64,000 nucleotides of DNA, from NCBI RefSeq assembly GCF_028583425.1, contig NC_072793.1:97139689-97203688 (forward strand). The letters run 5' to 3'. Below the pieces are notes generated by a model, which saw only the letters and a program-made list of their open reading frames with translations, did not search any database and was not told where the DNA came from. Below, piece by piece: positions 33,825 through 43,146 of this stretch. Position 1 is the first letter of the stretch; each line of letters begins with the position of its first letter. Both the position numbers and the translations under genes were made by a program. This DNA is from Eublepharis macularius (taxonomy: Eukaryota; Chordata; Lepidosauria; Squamata; Eublepharidae).

Positions 33825-36800
33825 TCATTTGAGTTTAGAGTCCAAAATTTGTTGTACCTCATAGTGTATTTGGTCGTCAATTAAAGTTGGAATGGGTGGA
33901 GCTTTGATGTGCCACTTGTCATCGGTAGGAGCTCTTTTTAGAAGACTGACATGGAACGTATCATGTACGTGGCGTAAGTTCTTGGGCAAAGTTACAGCAA
34001 CAGTCACTTTATTTATTATTTTGCGCACAGGGAAAGGTCCCAGGAATTTCAAAGCGAGTTTGCGGCTTGTCTGAGCTAGTTTCAGGTTCTTTGTGGAAAT
34101 ATACACATGATCACCTGGTTGTAATTCCCATTCGGCCACACGATGGCGATCTGCGTATTTTTTGTAATCCAGTTTGGCTTTTTCAAGATGTTTCTTAATA
34201 AGCGTCCATTGTTGCGCCGCCTCCCCCCACCACGAAGACACATCTGGCAAATTAGAGGAATGGAGAGGGGGAGCGTCCAACGGGAAGGGATTGAAGTGAG
34301 CTCCATAGACAATTTTGAAAGGGGCCTCTCCAGTTGAAGCGTGTACACTGTTGTTATATGAGAATTCGGCCAGAGGGAGAAGGTCTACCCAATTATCTTG
34401 TTGGAAATTAATGTAGCAACGAAGAAACTGTTCTAGTATCTGGTTTGTTTTTTCGGATTGTCCGTCGGTTTGTGGGTGGTGGCTTGAGCTGATGCCTTGC
34501 TCAATATTCAACATTCTCAAAAGCTCCCGCCAGAAGTTGGCAACGAACTGTCCGCCGCGATCCGAAATCACCTTGGACGGAAAAGAATGTAATTTTATGA
34601 TGTGTTTTAAAAATAAATCTGCTAGTTTTCGAGCGGTGGGTATAGCAGTACAGGGAATAAAATGAGCTTGTTTGGAGAACAGATCTACCACGACTAAAAT
34701 GCAATTATGTCCTTTTGAAATAGGTAGATCAGTGATAAAGTCCATAGATATTATTTCCCAAGGTTTGTTGGGCGTTTCCAACGGTTGAAGGAGACCTGGA
34801 GGTTTTCCTTTCCTGGTTTTTGCGCTGAGGCAAATGGGGCAGGAACTAACATATTGGGAAATGTCTTTGCGCATGCCCGGCCACCAGAACTGTCTTTGGA
34901 TTAGATGCAATGTTTTCAGATACCCATAATGACCAGCAGTGGGAGCATCATGACAGCGCTGCAAGACCTCCAGCCTGAGGCTGTCTGGGACATAAAACTT
35001 GCTTCCAACCAGCCAATCCCCCTGTGGGGATTGGACCAGTTTGTTTCGCGGAGCCTTATCCCCCTCCTTATCCACCTCAGCTTTAAGTTTCGTTTTCCAC
35101 TCCTGGCTGGCCGGGAGGGGCTGTTTGGCTCGACTGCGAGTAGTCACCACGCCCCCAAGTTGCGTAGGCGAGAAGACCGTGTCGACAGTCTCCTCCCGTT
35201 TGCTCTTGTGTTGGGGCATGCGCGATAGGGCGTCCGCCGAAAAGTTAGTTTTGCCCGGGAGATAATTTAGAGTGAAGTTGAATTTGGAAAAGAATTCCGC
35301 CCATCGCAATTGCTTGGCATTCAGTCTACGTGGGCTTCTGAGGGCCTCCAGATTTTTATGATCTGTCCAGACCTCGAAGGGGTATCGCGCCCCCTCCAGC
35401 CAATGTCTCCAATTAGTAAGGGCCGCTTTTACTGCAAAAGCCTCCTTCTCCCACACATTCCAATTCCTTTCTGCCTCCGAAAACTTTCTAGACAAGAATG
35501 CACAAGGCCGCAACTTTCCATCCTCCCCCTTCTGCAGTAAAACTCCCCCTATTGCCGTATCGCTGGCGTCGACTTGCACTATGAAAGGGGACTGTTCGTT
35601 GGGGTGGGAGAGGATGGGTTCCGTTACAAATTGTTTTTTCAGGTATTCGAAAGCAGTTTGGCAATCGGAGGTCCATGGTAGTTTGGAGGAGGGTTTTTTA
35701 GCTTGGTCCCCTTTATCTTTTGTTTTCAACAATTCTGTTAAGGGGAGCGTGATGTGGGCGAAATTTGCTATAAAGTCTCTATAGAAGTTGGCAAAACCCA
35801 GGAAGGATTGTAGTTCTTTACGGGTGGTGGGTGTTTGCCATTCTTGAATCGCTTGTATTTTGGTTGGATCCATTTTTAAACCCTCTTGGGAGATGCAATA
35901 CCCAAGGTAAGTGAGTTCAGTTTTATGGAATTCACATTTGGACAACTTGATGGGCAGTTTATTTTTCATCAAGGTGGCCAGGACCTTTTGTACCATTTGA
36001 ATATGTTCCTCCTCTGTGTCTGAATAAATTAAGACATCATCAAGGTACACCACCACCCCTTTGTACAGAAATTCGTGCAGAACTTCGTTTATCATGGACA
36101 TAAATACAGACGGGGCTCCCGTCAATCCAAAAGGCATAACTAGGTATTCATATTGTCCGAGGGGCGTATTAAATGCGGTTTTCCACTCATCCCCTGCCTT
36201 GATACGGACGTGGAAGTAAGCATCTTTTAAGTCTAATTTTGTAAAGATCTTACCTTGGGCCACGACGTTGAGAAGGTCTCGGATGAGTGGTATAGGATAG
36301 GCGTTGTTGGTGGACACTGCATTAAGTCCTCGAAAGTCCGTGCACAGTCGTAGTCCCCCATCCTTTTTTTTCACAAAGAGAACCGGAGCGGCGTGGGGGC
36401 TGTTGGCTGGACGGATGAACCCTCGTTGGAGGTTGGTGTCGATGAATTTCCGGAGCTCTTCTCGTTCATGGAGACTCATGGGATATAGTCGTCCTTTGGG
36501 CAGTGAGGCTCCGGGCAAAATTTCCACCGCACAGTCCGTTCGTCGGTGCGGGGGTAGAGTATCAGCTTCCTCCTCGGAAAAAGCGTTTAGAAAAGGCCAA
36601 TACGGTTCGGGTATTTGGTTGATTTCTTCTTGAGTAAGAAGGGCCTTTTCCGTGTGAGTTGGATCATTGCCCCAGTTTTGGTTCCAGCAGTGATTTTTGC
36701 AGTTGGCATGACTGAAGGTGATGCATCCTTGGGCCCAGTCTATGTAGGGATTGTGATCACATAGCCACTTGCTGCCTAGAATTAACGGGTATTTGGCAGT

Positions 36801-37424
36801 GGAGCTAATGACAAAAGACCTCTTTTCCCAATGTTGTCCCATGCCTGTGATCACTGGGATGGTCTCAGTGGTAACAGGGTTCATATTGGTGCCATCCATT
36901 TGTTCAAAGATTACTGGATTTTGTAATTCCCGAGTTGGTAAGACTAGTCCATTGACTAGAGCTGGGGTGATGATGTCTCTCGAACAGCCCGAGTCGATAA
37001 GGGCTTGCACTCGGATGTGCATTTTTCTCTCTGGGTTGATTAGAGTCACTGGCATGAATAAGATGGACCCGGGCGGCCGGTTCCGTGCCGGAACGGGCTT
37101 GGGGCGGATCTGTCGTTTGGGCCCTTTTACGACAGATCCATCTCGTTTCCCGACTGGGGGCTTTCTGGGTTGACTTCTGCGTTTGGGGAAGCGGGGTCGT
37201 ATTCCATAACTTCTTCCGCTTCTAGCCCTCTCTCTGAGGCGGGCCTTTGGGAAGCGCCGCGGCCTCTGTTCGCTCGTGGTGCGGGAATCGGGCGTTGGAG
37301 AGTAGGAAATGGAGCAAGGGTTGGGCGCCGTAGTTGAAGCGGAGGTCTTTGCACAGGCCGGTAGGGGCATTGTGCTGCAAAGTGACCGGCTTGTCCGCAT
37401 TGCAAACACAGCCCTTGTTGCCAT
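33825..37424 (-). CDS. pol: Gypsy Pol polyprotein, stop inside the chromodomain
   Basis: The frame is 1199 codons, but the first 99 overlap Gag and are probably read only after a -1 frameshift, so the start is not a true initiation site. Visible motifs are: protease IDSGCSRD (about residue 143-150); reverse transcriptase LKDAYFHVRIKAG and VVYLDDVLIYSD (YLDD at 460-463); RNase H VQVDASDTAIGG (about 617); integrase zinc ligands H825, H832, C862, C865; catalytic D895, D955, E991; GPF motif GPFPVRKI (about 1130). The frame ends at a TGA (33825-33827) after VQQILDSKLK, in the middle of the chromodomain. In-frame sequence after the stop still resembles the rest of a chromodomain (YLIRWKDF...DEW), so this stop looks like a recent disabling change. 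Confidence 0.93.
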   Translation of the reverse strand: MATRAVFAMRTSRSLCSTMPLPACAKTSASTTAPNPCSISYSPTPDSRTTSEQRPRRFPKARLRERARSGRSYGIRPRFPKRRSQPRKPPVGKRDGSVVKGPKRQIRPKPVPARNRPPGSILFMPVTLINPERKMHIRVQALIDSGCSRDIITPALVNGLVLPTRELQNPVIFEQMDGTNMNPVTTETIPVITGMGQHWEKRSFVISSTAKYPLILGSKWLCDHNPYIDWAQGCITFSHANCKNHCWNQNWGNDPTHTEKALLTQEEINQIPEPYWPFLNAFSEEEADTLPPHRRTDCAVEILPGASLPKGRLYPMSLHEREELRKFIDTNLQRGFIRPANSPHAAPVLFVKKKDGGLRLCTDFRGLNAVSTNNAYPIPLIRDLLNVVAQGKIFTKLDLKDAYFHVRIKAGDEWKTAFNTPLGQYEYLVMPFGLTGAPSVFMSMINEVLHEFLYKGVVVYLDDVLIYSDTEEEHIQMVQKVLATLMKNKLPIKLSKCEFHKTELTYLGYCISQEGLKMDPTKIQAIQEWQTPTTRKELQSFLGFANFYRDFIANFAHITLPLTELLKTKDKGDQAKKPSSKLPWTSDCQTAFEYLKKQFVTEPILSHPNEQSPFIVQVDASDTAIGGVLLQKGEDGKLRPCAFLSRKFSEAERNWNVWEKEAFAVKAALTNWRHWLEGARYPFEVWTDHKNLEALRSPRRLNAKQLRWAEFFSKFNFTLNYLPGKTNFSADALSRMPQHKSKREETVDTVFSPTQLGGVVTTRSRAKQPLPASQEWKTKLKAEVDKEGDKAPRNKLVQSPQGDWLVGSKFYVPDSLRLEVLQRCHDAPTAGHYGYLKTLHLIQRQFWWPGMRKDISQYVSSCPICLSAKTRKGKPPGLLQPLETPNKPWEIISMDFITDLPISKGHNCILVVVDLFSKQAHFIPCTAIPTARKLADLFLKHIIKLHSFPSKVISDRGGQFVANFWRELLRMLNIEQGISSSHHPQTDGQSEKTNQILEQFLRCYINFQQDNWVDLLPLAEFSYNNSVHASTGEAPFKIVYGAHFNPFPLDAPPLHSSNLPDVSSWWGEAAQQWTLIKKHLEKAKLDYKKYADRHRVAEWELQPGDHVYISTKNLKLAQTSRKLALKFLGPFPVRKIINKVTVAVTLPKNLRHVHDTFHVSLLKRAPTDDKWHIKAPPIPTLIDDQIHYEVQQILDSKLK

Positions 37425-39757
37425 CTAGCATCTCTCGCTCCACGGGTGGCGTACCCAGATCCCCGTCCTCCCTTCTGTAAAGTCAAGGGTCTTCTTTGTC
37501 CCGTTTGTTGTTGTTGTTCAACCAAACGGACTTCCAAAATGCGATTCTCAACTTCGCATGCAAGTTGGATCCAGCCTAACAACGTAGGGGGATTGTCCTG
37601 CATGAGGGCTCTGTCCAAAAGTCTCGGGTTTAGTCCTTGCTTGAACAGAATGATTTTGGTGGACTCCTCACACCTAGGGCATTTGGCAGCCAATTGTCGG
37701 AATTTCGTGATATAGTCTCTCGCCGACATGCTACCCTGTTTAATGGCTTGCAATTCTGTTCGGGCCCTGGTTTCCTCTAAGGGGTCTTCATATTGCGCTC
37801 GAATAGCATCCACCAACCCCTGGAGAGTATTGAGTTCTGGGGCCCCGATATTATAGAGTCCTACATACCAGTCCGCTGCTTTGCCTTGTAAGCGGGATCC
37901 GAGATGTTCAATTTGACTGGCCTCGCTGCCGAAGAGGTGTCCCCACCGGTTGAAGAATTGCACGACTTGCACTAGGAAAAATCCCAGTTTGGAGGGATCC
38001 CCGTCAAAAGTAGCTTCCAGTTTCACCCAACCCATCGGGAGGTCTTGCCTCGGAGTCGGTGCTGGGTAGAAGTCTGTCGGAAGCATCAATGGCACTTGAG
38101 GTATGGGGGGACCCGGTTGTGGTAGCGGTGCTGGTTGCGCTGGCGGCGGCATCACCGGTTGAGCCGGGGGTAACGGCCTCGGCTGGGCTGGCGGTGGTGC
38201 TCTCAGCTGGGCTGGCGGTGGTGCTCTCGGCTGGGCCGGTGGCTGCAGTCGTGGTCGGGCAGGCGGCTGCAATCTCGGTCTGGCTGGTGGCAATACAGGA
38301 GGTGCTGGCAGTAGCGGTTGAGGTGGAGGTGGCCGGTGCGGCTGAGTAATGACCGGCCGCTGAGGGACGGGTTGGTGGGGTCGTAGTGGTGTAGGCCCCA
38401 CCGGTTGGTTCGGAGGTGGTATTACGGGCTGCTCAAGTGGCAAACGTATCGGTTGCTGCGAAGGAGTTAGTTGCGGTCGAAGCGGAAGGGGCCGCAGCGG
38501 CGAAGGCCTGATGGGTGGTGGGCCGTGCGGGCTTACCCCTCTCGGCGTCGTGTTTCTAGGACGCAAAGGCTGATCTTGTGGCGTCGGGGCGCTCGGGGTC
38601 TGTTGGATGGGAACCACTTCTAGCGGCCGTTCCTCCTCTGAAGGGGCCGGGGGCTCTTCCATCTGATCCGGCCGAACTGTCGTTGGAGAAGCGGGAGGGG
38701 GTATCACCGTCATTTCGGTTGGACGGGTTGGCCCTTCTTCCTCCTCTCTAGGCTCCTCCGCTGGGGTCTCCTTGGGAGATGGATCCCCGTCTGATTTTGG
38801 GGTTTCCGTTGGAGTCTCTCCAGGTGCCTCAGCTGGAGTATCCCCGCCCGGCGGAGTTTCGTCTATCCTAGGGAGTTCCGCGGGCGATTCTCCCGGTTCT
38901 CCCGGATAGTATTCCTCCTCTCCCGAAGGTAGCGGCTGCTGCGGGGCGTCCTCCACTGGATAGGACATGACACTTTGGAGGGTGGCGATTTGTACCGCCA
39001 TTTCTTCAGGTGAGATTCTCTCCCCTGCCCCCATCGCTGAGATTAGGTGAATGGCATGAGCCAAACTTTCCTCCATATCAATCAGCCTAGCCTCCAACTG
39101 TTGCATTCGGCTAGGACCCGGTTGCCCCATCACGGAATCTCCCTCGGTTTTACTCACCGGGGAAAACGGTCCCCAAGGCGGAGGGTCTCCTTGATCGATT
39201 CGTGATCTCGCTGCTAGAATTCCTTTGGCTAGGCCCGTCACTGCCGATATGCCGGAATCTACAGCATGGGTGCGACTTTGCATTTGCACCCAACTTTGTT
39301 CAGGAACTTCCGTTGGCTCTTTCCAAGGGACAAGTTCCGAATAATCCCAACTCAGGGCGCCGCGGCGAGATGTGTTCCCGTCCGTCTGTTCGGCCGTCCT
39401 GTTCCAAAACAGCCACGGTTGGCTGCTATCCAGCTCAGGGACAGTCTCTAGGCTTCGGCGTCCGTTCATCGAAATTCTTGGATGAAGCCCTCCGGCCCGG
39501 CGCTCTCGCGTTTCTCGGGGTCTGGCTCCCCACTCCGACGGGGTGGGTAACGAGATCAAGGGGAGAGCGGTAGCCGTCGGCCTGGTCCCCTCACTGCTGA
39601 GGTCGATGAGAGGCGATGTAGACGTCGAAGCTCCAGCCCCGGGTGGCACATGAGATTCTTGGGGTTGCACTGTTTGACTGTCGGGGGACGCATACGGATC
39701 GAACAAAGGATCCCTGTCCGGGACAACCTTGGATTCCGCTGGGCCCGACTCAGGCAT
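37127..39757 (-). CDS. gag: Gypsy Gag protein, long Pro-rich form
   Basis: The ATG at 39757 lies 15 nt inside the 5' LTR edge; upstream codons are in the primer-site region. The protein is about 876 residues, long for Gag of this group. The N-terminal two thirds are Pro/Glu/Thr-rich low complexity (runs of PPAQPR- and PLRP-type repeats). A capsid-like part follows (WVKLEATFDGDPSKLGFFL, GKAADWYVGLY, MSARDYITKFRQLAAKC), then a CCHC zinc knuckle CLQCGQAGHFAAQCP. It overlaps the Pol frame by about 300 bp, consistent with -1 programmed frameshifting. Confidence 0.9.
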   Translation of the reverse strand: MPESGPAESKVVPDRDPLFDPYASPDSQTVQPQESHVPPGAGASTSTSPLIDLSSEGTRPTATALPLISLPTPSEWGARPRETRERRAGGLHPRISMNGRRSLETVPELDSSQPWLFWNRTAEQTDGNTSRRGALSWDYSELVPWKEPTEVPEQSWVQMQSRTHAVDSGISAVTGLAKGILAARSRIDQGDPPPWGPFSPVSKTEGDSVMGQPGPSRMQQLEARLIDMEESLAHAIHLISAMGAGERISPEEMAVQIATLQSVMSYPVEDAPQQPLPSGEEEYYPGEPGESPAELPRIDETPPGGDTPAEAPGETPTETPKSDGDPSPKETPAEEPREEEEGPTRPTEMTVIPPPASPTTVRPDQMEEPPAPSEEERPLEVVPIQQTPSAPTPQDQPLRPRNTTPRGVSPHGPPPIRPSPLRPLPLRPQLTPSQQPIRLPLEQPVIPPPNQPVGPTPLRPHQPVPQRPVITQPHRPPPPQPLLPAPPVLPPARPRLQPPARPRLQPPAQPRAPPPAQLRAPPPAQPRPLPPAQPVMPPPAQPAPLPQPGPPIPQVPLMLPTDFYPAPTPRQDLPMGWVKLEATFDGDPSKLGFFLVQVVQFFNRWGHLFGSEASQIEHLGSRLQGKAADWYVGLYNIGAPELNTLQGLVDAIRAQYEDPLEETRARTELQAIKQGSMSARDYITKFRQLAAKCPRCEESTKIILFKQGLNPRLLDRALMQDNPPTLLGWIQLACEVENRILEVRLVEQQQQTGQRRPLTLQKGGRGSGYATRGARDARWQQGLCLQCGQAGHFAAQCPYRPVQRPPLQLRRPTLAPFPTLQRPIPAPRANRGRGASQRPASERGLEAEEVMEYDPASPNAEVNPESPQSGNEMDLS

Positions 39758-39771
39758 GATTGGTAACAAAA

Positions 39772-40188
39772 TGTCAGCTTGTGGCTAGATAAGGCGCTTC
39801 CTACAGGTTCCCTTTCAAAAGCAAACAGGAGTCCATTGATTGAACAAGGAAACTTTACTGCAGAAAAGGTCCATTATAGTCCACTGTCCTGAATAGGAGA
39901 CTCAGGATGGTACATAGTCATTGTTACCAATGAAGGGCAAAGCATGAGGTACAGAGTAACAATACCCATCTGGATTTGCCTCTCCCCACAGTTCTCAAAA
40001 CAACATCTTTCAGTCCTGGGAAGCTGCTCTCCTTCAAGGCCAATGCTTGGTGGAACGGTGTTAGACAAAACAGTCGCCTCCGGTGGGAATGCTGCCTGGG
40101 AACTGGTGCACCTGGGAAGAAAGCACTTAAACACTAGAAGCATTAGAAAATGGAGTCAGTACAGTTTAGATATACACTGGACCTGACA
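39772..40188 (-). repeat. Gypsy 5' LTR
   Basis: 417 bp; carries the promoter and the start of the transcript for the element on the - strand. Differs from the 3' LTR at 39983 and 40056 only. Confidence 0.95.
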
Positions 40189-40193
40189 CTTAC

Positions 40194-41280
40194 ATAATAT
40201 CTTTGATTTTGTCTTGTTAACGTAAAATCCAGCCAGATCTCCGAATTCCTTTATTTTATCTAGCAACTTTGGCATATTTTGTGTTGGGTCCTCAACAATA
40301 ACCATCACATCATCCGCAAACGCTCTAACTTTGTAGGTGAAGTCTTTAATCTTTATACCTCTTATAGCATCATCCTCTCGAATCTGAATCAGTAACATTT
40401 CCAAAATCAAAATGAACAGCAATGGAGATAATGGGCAACCTTACCTTGTACACTTTCTAATTTCCAAATTTTTAGTTAAGTCATTGTTAACTACAATTGC
40501 TGCACATTGGTCTTTGTAAATCGCTCTTACCGCTTGAATAAAGTCTTTTCCCATTTGCAGTTTTTCCATTGTGCCGAACATAAAACTCCAATTTAGATTA
40601 TCAAAGGCTTTCTCTGCATCCACAAAAAAGAAACCAACCTCTTTCTCACAATGTTTGTCATAATATTCTATCGCATTTAAAACAGTTCTCAAATTGTCTT
40701 TAATTTGTCTATTTGGAAGGAAGCCTGCTTGTTCTTCTGCAATAAATTCCATGAGCCCCTCCTTTAATCTCTCCGCCAAAATTTTTGCAAAAATTTTATA
40801 ATCATTATTCAGCAACGAAATAGGTCGATCATTTTTAACATTGCATAAATCCTGGTCTTCCTTTGGTATCAGTGATATAATGGCCTTGTTCCAAGATTCT
40901 GGGACCTTTTGTCCTCTTAAAATTCCATTCATTACCACCTTCAAAAGAGGTACCAATTCATTTGCCAATGATTTATAGAATTTGGCCGTAATTCCATCTG
41001 GACCTGGTGCCTTACCTAATTTAGTTGACTGAATAGCTTCTTTTATCTCTGTCTCTGTAATTTCTGCATTCAGCTTTTCCTTCCATTTTTCTGATATCAA
41101 TGGCAATTTAATTTTATCTAAATATTGTTCAATAGCTTCCAAATTTACTTCTTTCCTTTGATACAGTTTTGCATAAAACTTAAAAAATGCTCTACTAATT
41201 GCTGGTTGATCCATCAATATCATTCTATTTTCTTGAATCTTAGTTATCACCTTTTTTCTTTTTTCTTTTTCAGCTGCCAC
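40194..41280 (-). pseudogene. L1 ORF2, reverse transcriptase core
   Basis: Conserved blocks in order are TKLGKAPGPDGITAKFY, NKAIISLIPKEDQD, RPISLLNNDYKIFAKILAER, EQAGFLPNRQIKDNL, GFFFVDAEKAFDNLNW, GCPLSPLLFILILEML and YKVRAFADDVMVIVED (the catalytic F-A-D-D). A TAA stop at 40441-40443 interrupts the frame just before GCPLSPLL. The sequence stops at the Gypsy target duplication within NKTKSKIL. The frame also shifts in an A-rich run near 41260 relative to the upstream endonuclease part. Confidence 0.92.
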
Positions 41281-42388
41281 GCTAAATATTTTCCAGGTTT
41301 ATTTGCCCCTTCGAATGACTTTTGATTTAATTTCTTCAATTCCCATTCCAACTCTTTATTCTCCATTGCTTTCAATTGTTCTTGCAAGATTTTAATTTCT
41401 TGATATAGTTTCTTTTTCCCTGGTCTTTTCTTCAGTTGTATCTCCTTAATTCTTATATTCTCCACAATTTCTCTCTTTTTTTCCTCTTTTCTGTTTTTAT
41501 CCCTTGCATTTAAATCCATTAATACTCCTCTAATAACTGCTTTATAAGTATCCCAAACTTTATAGGTTGGAACGGTGTTATTCAAATTATACTGTATAAA
41601 GAATTTGGTCTCCTTTTGTAACAGTTCTAAATTACCCTTTTGCTGCAGCAAATCCTCATTTATTCTCCATCCTCGTCTTTTGGTGCATTTTCCAAACTTC
41701 CACATAATTGGATTATGGTCTGAGCCTACTTTTGGCATTATCTCCACATCTTTTGTCCATACAACCAAATCCTTAGAGGTCCAGATCATATCGATTCTTG
41801 ATAATGTCAGTTGTCTTGGCAAAAAATACGTATACTGCTTTACCTTAGGATTATTCCTTCTCCAAACATCCTCCAAATTCTCCTGATCCTTAATTTCGAA
41901 GAAGGATTTTGGCAAAAGTCCTCTTTTCTTTTGGGCACCCTTTGTTTTTTTATCAACATCTAAAGCTGTAACTCCATTGAAGTCACCTGCCAAAATTATT
42001 TGTAAGTTAGTCCGTCCAATTGTTTCTGTAGATCCTTAAAAAAATTGTCCTTAGCACCATTAGGTGCATAAATCCCAATCAGCAAAATCTTTTCCGTATT
42101 CCAAATAATTTTCACGGCTATATATCTGCCTTCCACATCATTAAATATCATTTTAGGTTGCAATTCATCTTTAATATATAAAACGACTCCTCTTTTTTGC
42201 TTCGATGTAGCTGCAAATTCCCTTCCCAATTTAACATTCTTTAAATATTTCACATCTTGTTTCTTAATATGGGTCTCCTGTAAGCAAATTATATTGCAAT
42301 TCTGTTTAGATAGCCAATGGAAAATAGTTTTGCGTTTAGAAGGTGAGTTCAGTCCATTTACATTCCAAGATATGATTTTGCATTCCAT
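41247..42388 (-). pseudogene. L1 ORF2, apurinic/apyrimidinic-type endonuclease
   Basis: ORF2 begins with MECKIISWNVNGLNSPSK at an ATG (42388) only 2 nt after the ORF1 stop. Endonuclease motifs are NIICLQETHIK, KRGVVLYIKDEL, GIYAPNG, then (after a frameshift near 41995) AGDFNGV, SRIDMIWTS and VGSDHNPI. These contain the active-site residues of the EEP nuclease family (N14-type, E in QET, D in GDFN, SDH). The frameshift and a second one at about 41260 disable it. Confidence 0.9.
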
Positions 42389-42390
42389 AA

Positions 42391-43146
42391 TCAAATTCTG
42401 GATCTTTTAGGTAAGTCTTTTTCATTGTCCATAAAAAACCTCTCCATCTCATGACTCGACCTGATCGTTTTCTTGACTGTTTGAAATTCAAAGCTCAAAC
42501 CCTCTGGTATCTCCCATCTATATCTAATATTCAAATCCTTCAACATTTGAACCAATTCTCTATATTTCTTCCTTTCCAACAAGACTCCCCTAGGTAGCTC
42601 TTTCATTATTCGCACTCTTTTTCCAGCAATTTCCAAAGGGTTTTGAAACTGCTTACTCACAATATCTTCTCTTATTCTTTTTGTTGTAAATTGCACTATC
42701 ATATCTCTTGGTAAATTTTTTTGAGCTGCATATTTTGAATTAATTCTGTACGCCACATCCAGAAGAGCCGCAACTTCTTCCAATTCCTTGTCCAAAAATT
42801 CTGCAAGTATTTCTGATATCTGCTCTTGGGCTGATTTCCCCTCTACTTCTGGGACTCCACGAAATCTGAGTTGTCTTTCCATGTGTTTACATTCCATCAC
42901 AGACATTCTTCCTTGCAAACCCTTGGTTTCTATCTTAAAAGAAGCAGACAATTTATCAACTTCGTCTTCCATTACTTTAACTTTCAACTGCGTCGTTTGT
43001 AATTCCTTCTTGACCTCATCAATACTCTTAGTTACTTCTGCCACCTCCAATTTAAGTGTCTCTTTAAAATCTTTCGCCATATCCCTTATCATATCCTTAA
43101 TCTCTTTATTTCCATCTGCCACTTTCTTATCACGGCTCTCCAACAC
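42391..43146 (-). pseudogene. L1 ORF1, RNA-binding protein
   Basis: 251 codons: coiled coil (MIRDMAKDFKETLKLEVAEV..., KVMEDEVDKLSASF), then RQLRFRGVPE, YAAQKNLPRDMIVQFTTKRI (RRM) and LKDLNIRYRWEIPEGLSFEF (C-terminal domain). An in-frame TAG at 43150-43152 precedes the first codon, and no good ATG is seen at the frame's start, so the N-terminus is damaged. The stop (42391-42393) is 2 nt from the ORF2 start. Confidence 0.85.

Larger units (their letters stand above)
33253..40188 (-). mobile_element. Ty3/Gypsy LTR retrotransposon (chromovirus type), 6.9 kb, young
   Basis: Two 417-bp LTRs (33253-33669 and 39772-40188) start TGTCAG and end CTGACA on the + strand. Flanking 5-bp duplication CTTAC is at 33248-33252 and 40189-40193. 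The LTRs differ at only two positions (33464/39983 and 33537/40056), so insertion was recent. The - strand encodes Gag and an overlapping Pol in the -1 frame. Pol order is protease, reverse transcriptase, RNase H, integrase, then a chromodomain, which places it in the chromovirus branch. A polypurine tract (AAGGGGGGCAGAA read on the - strand) abuts the 3' LTR at 33670-33682. No envelope gene is present. Confidence 0.95.

Noticed and set aside
36304..36633. + strand frames across the Gypsy pol region
   Set aside because: They are antisense shadows of the strongly conserved reverse transcriptase frame.
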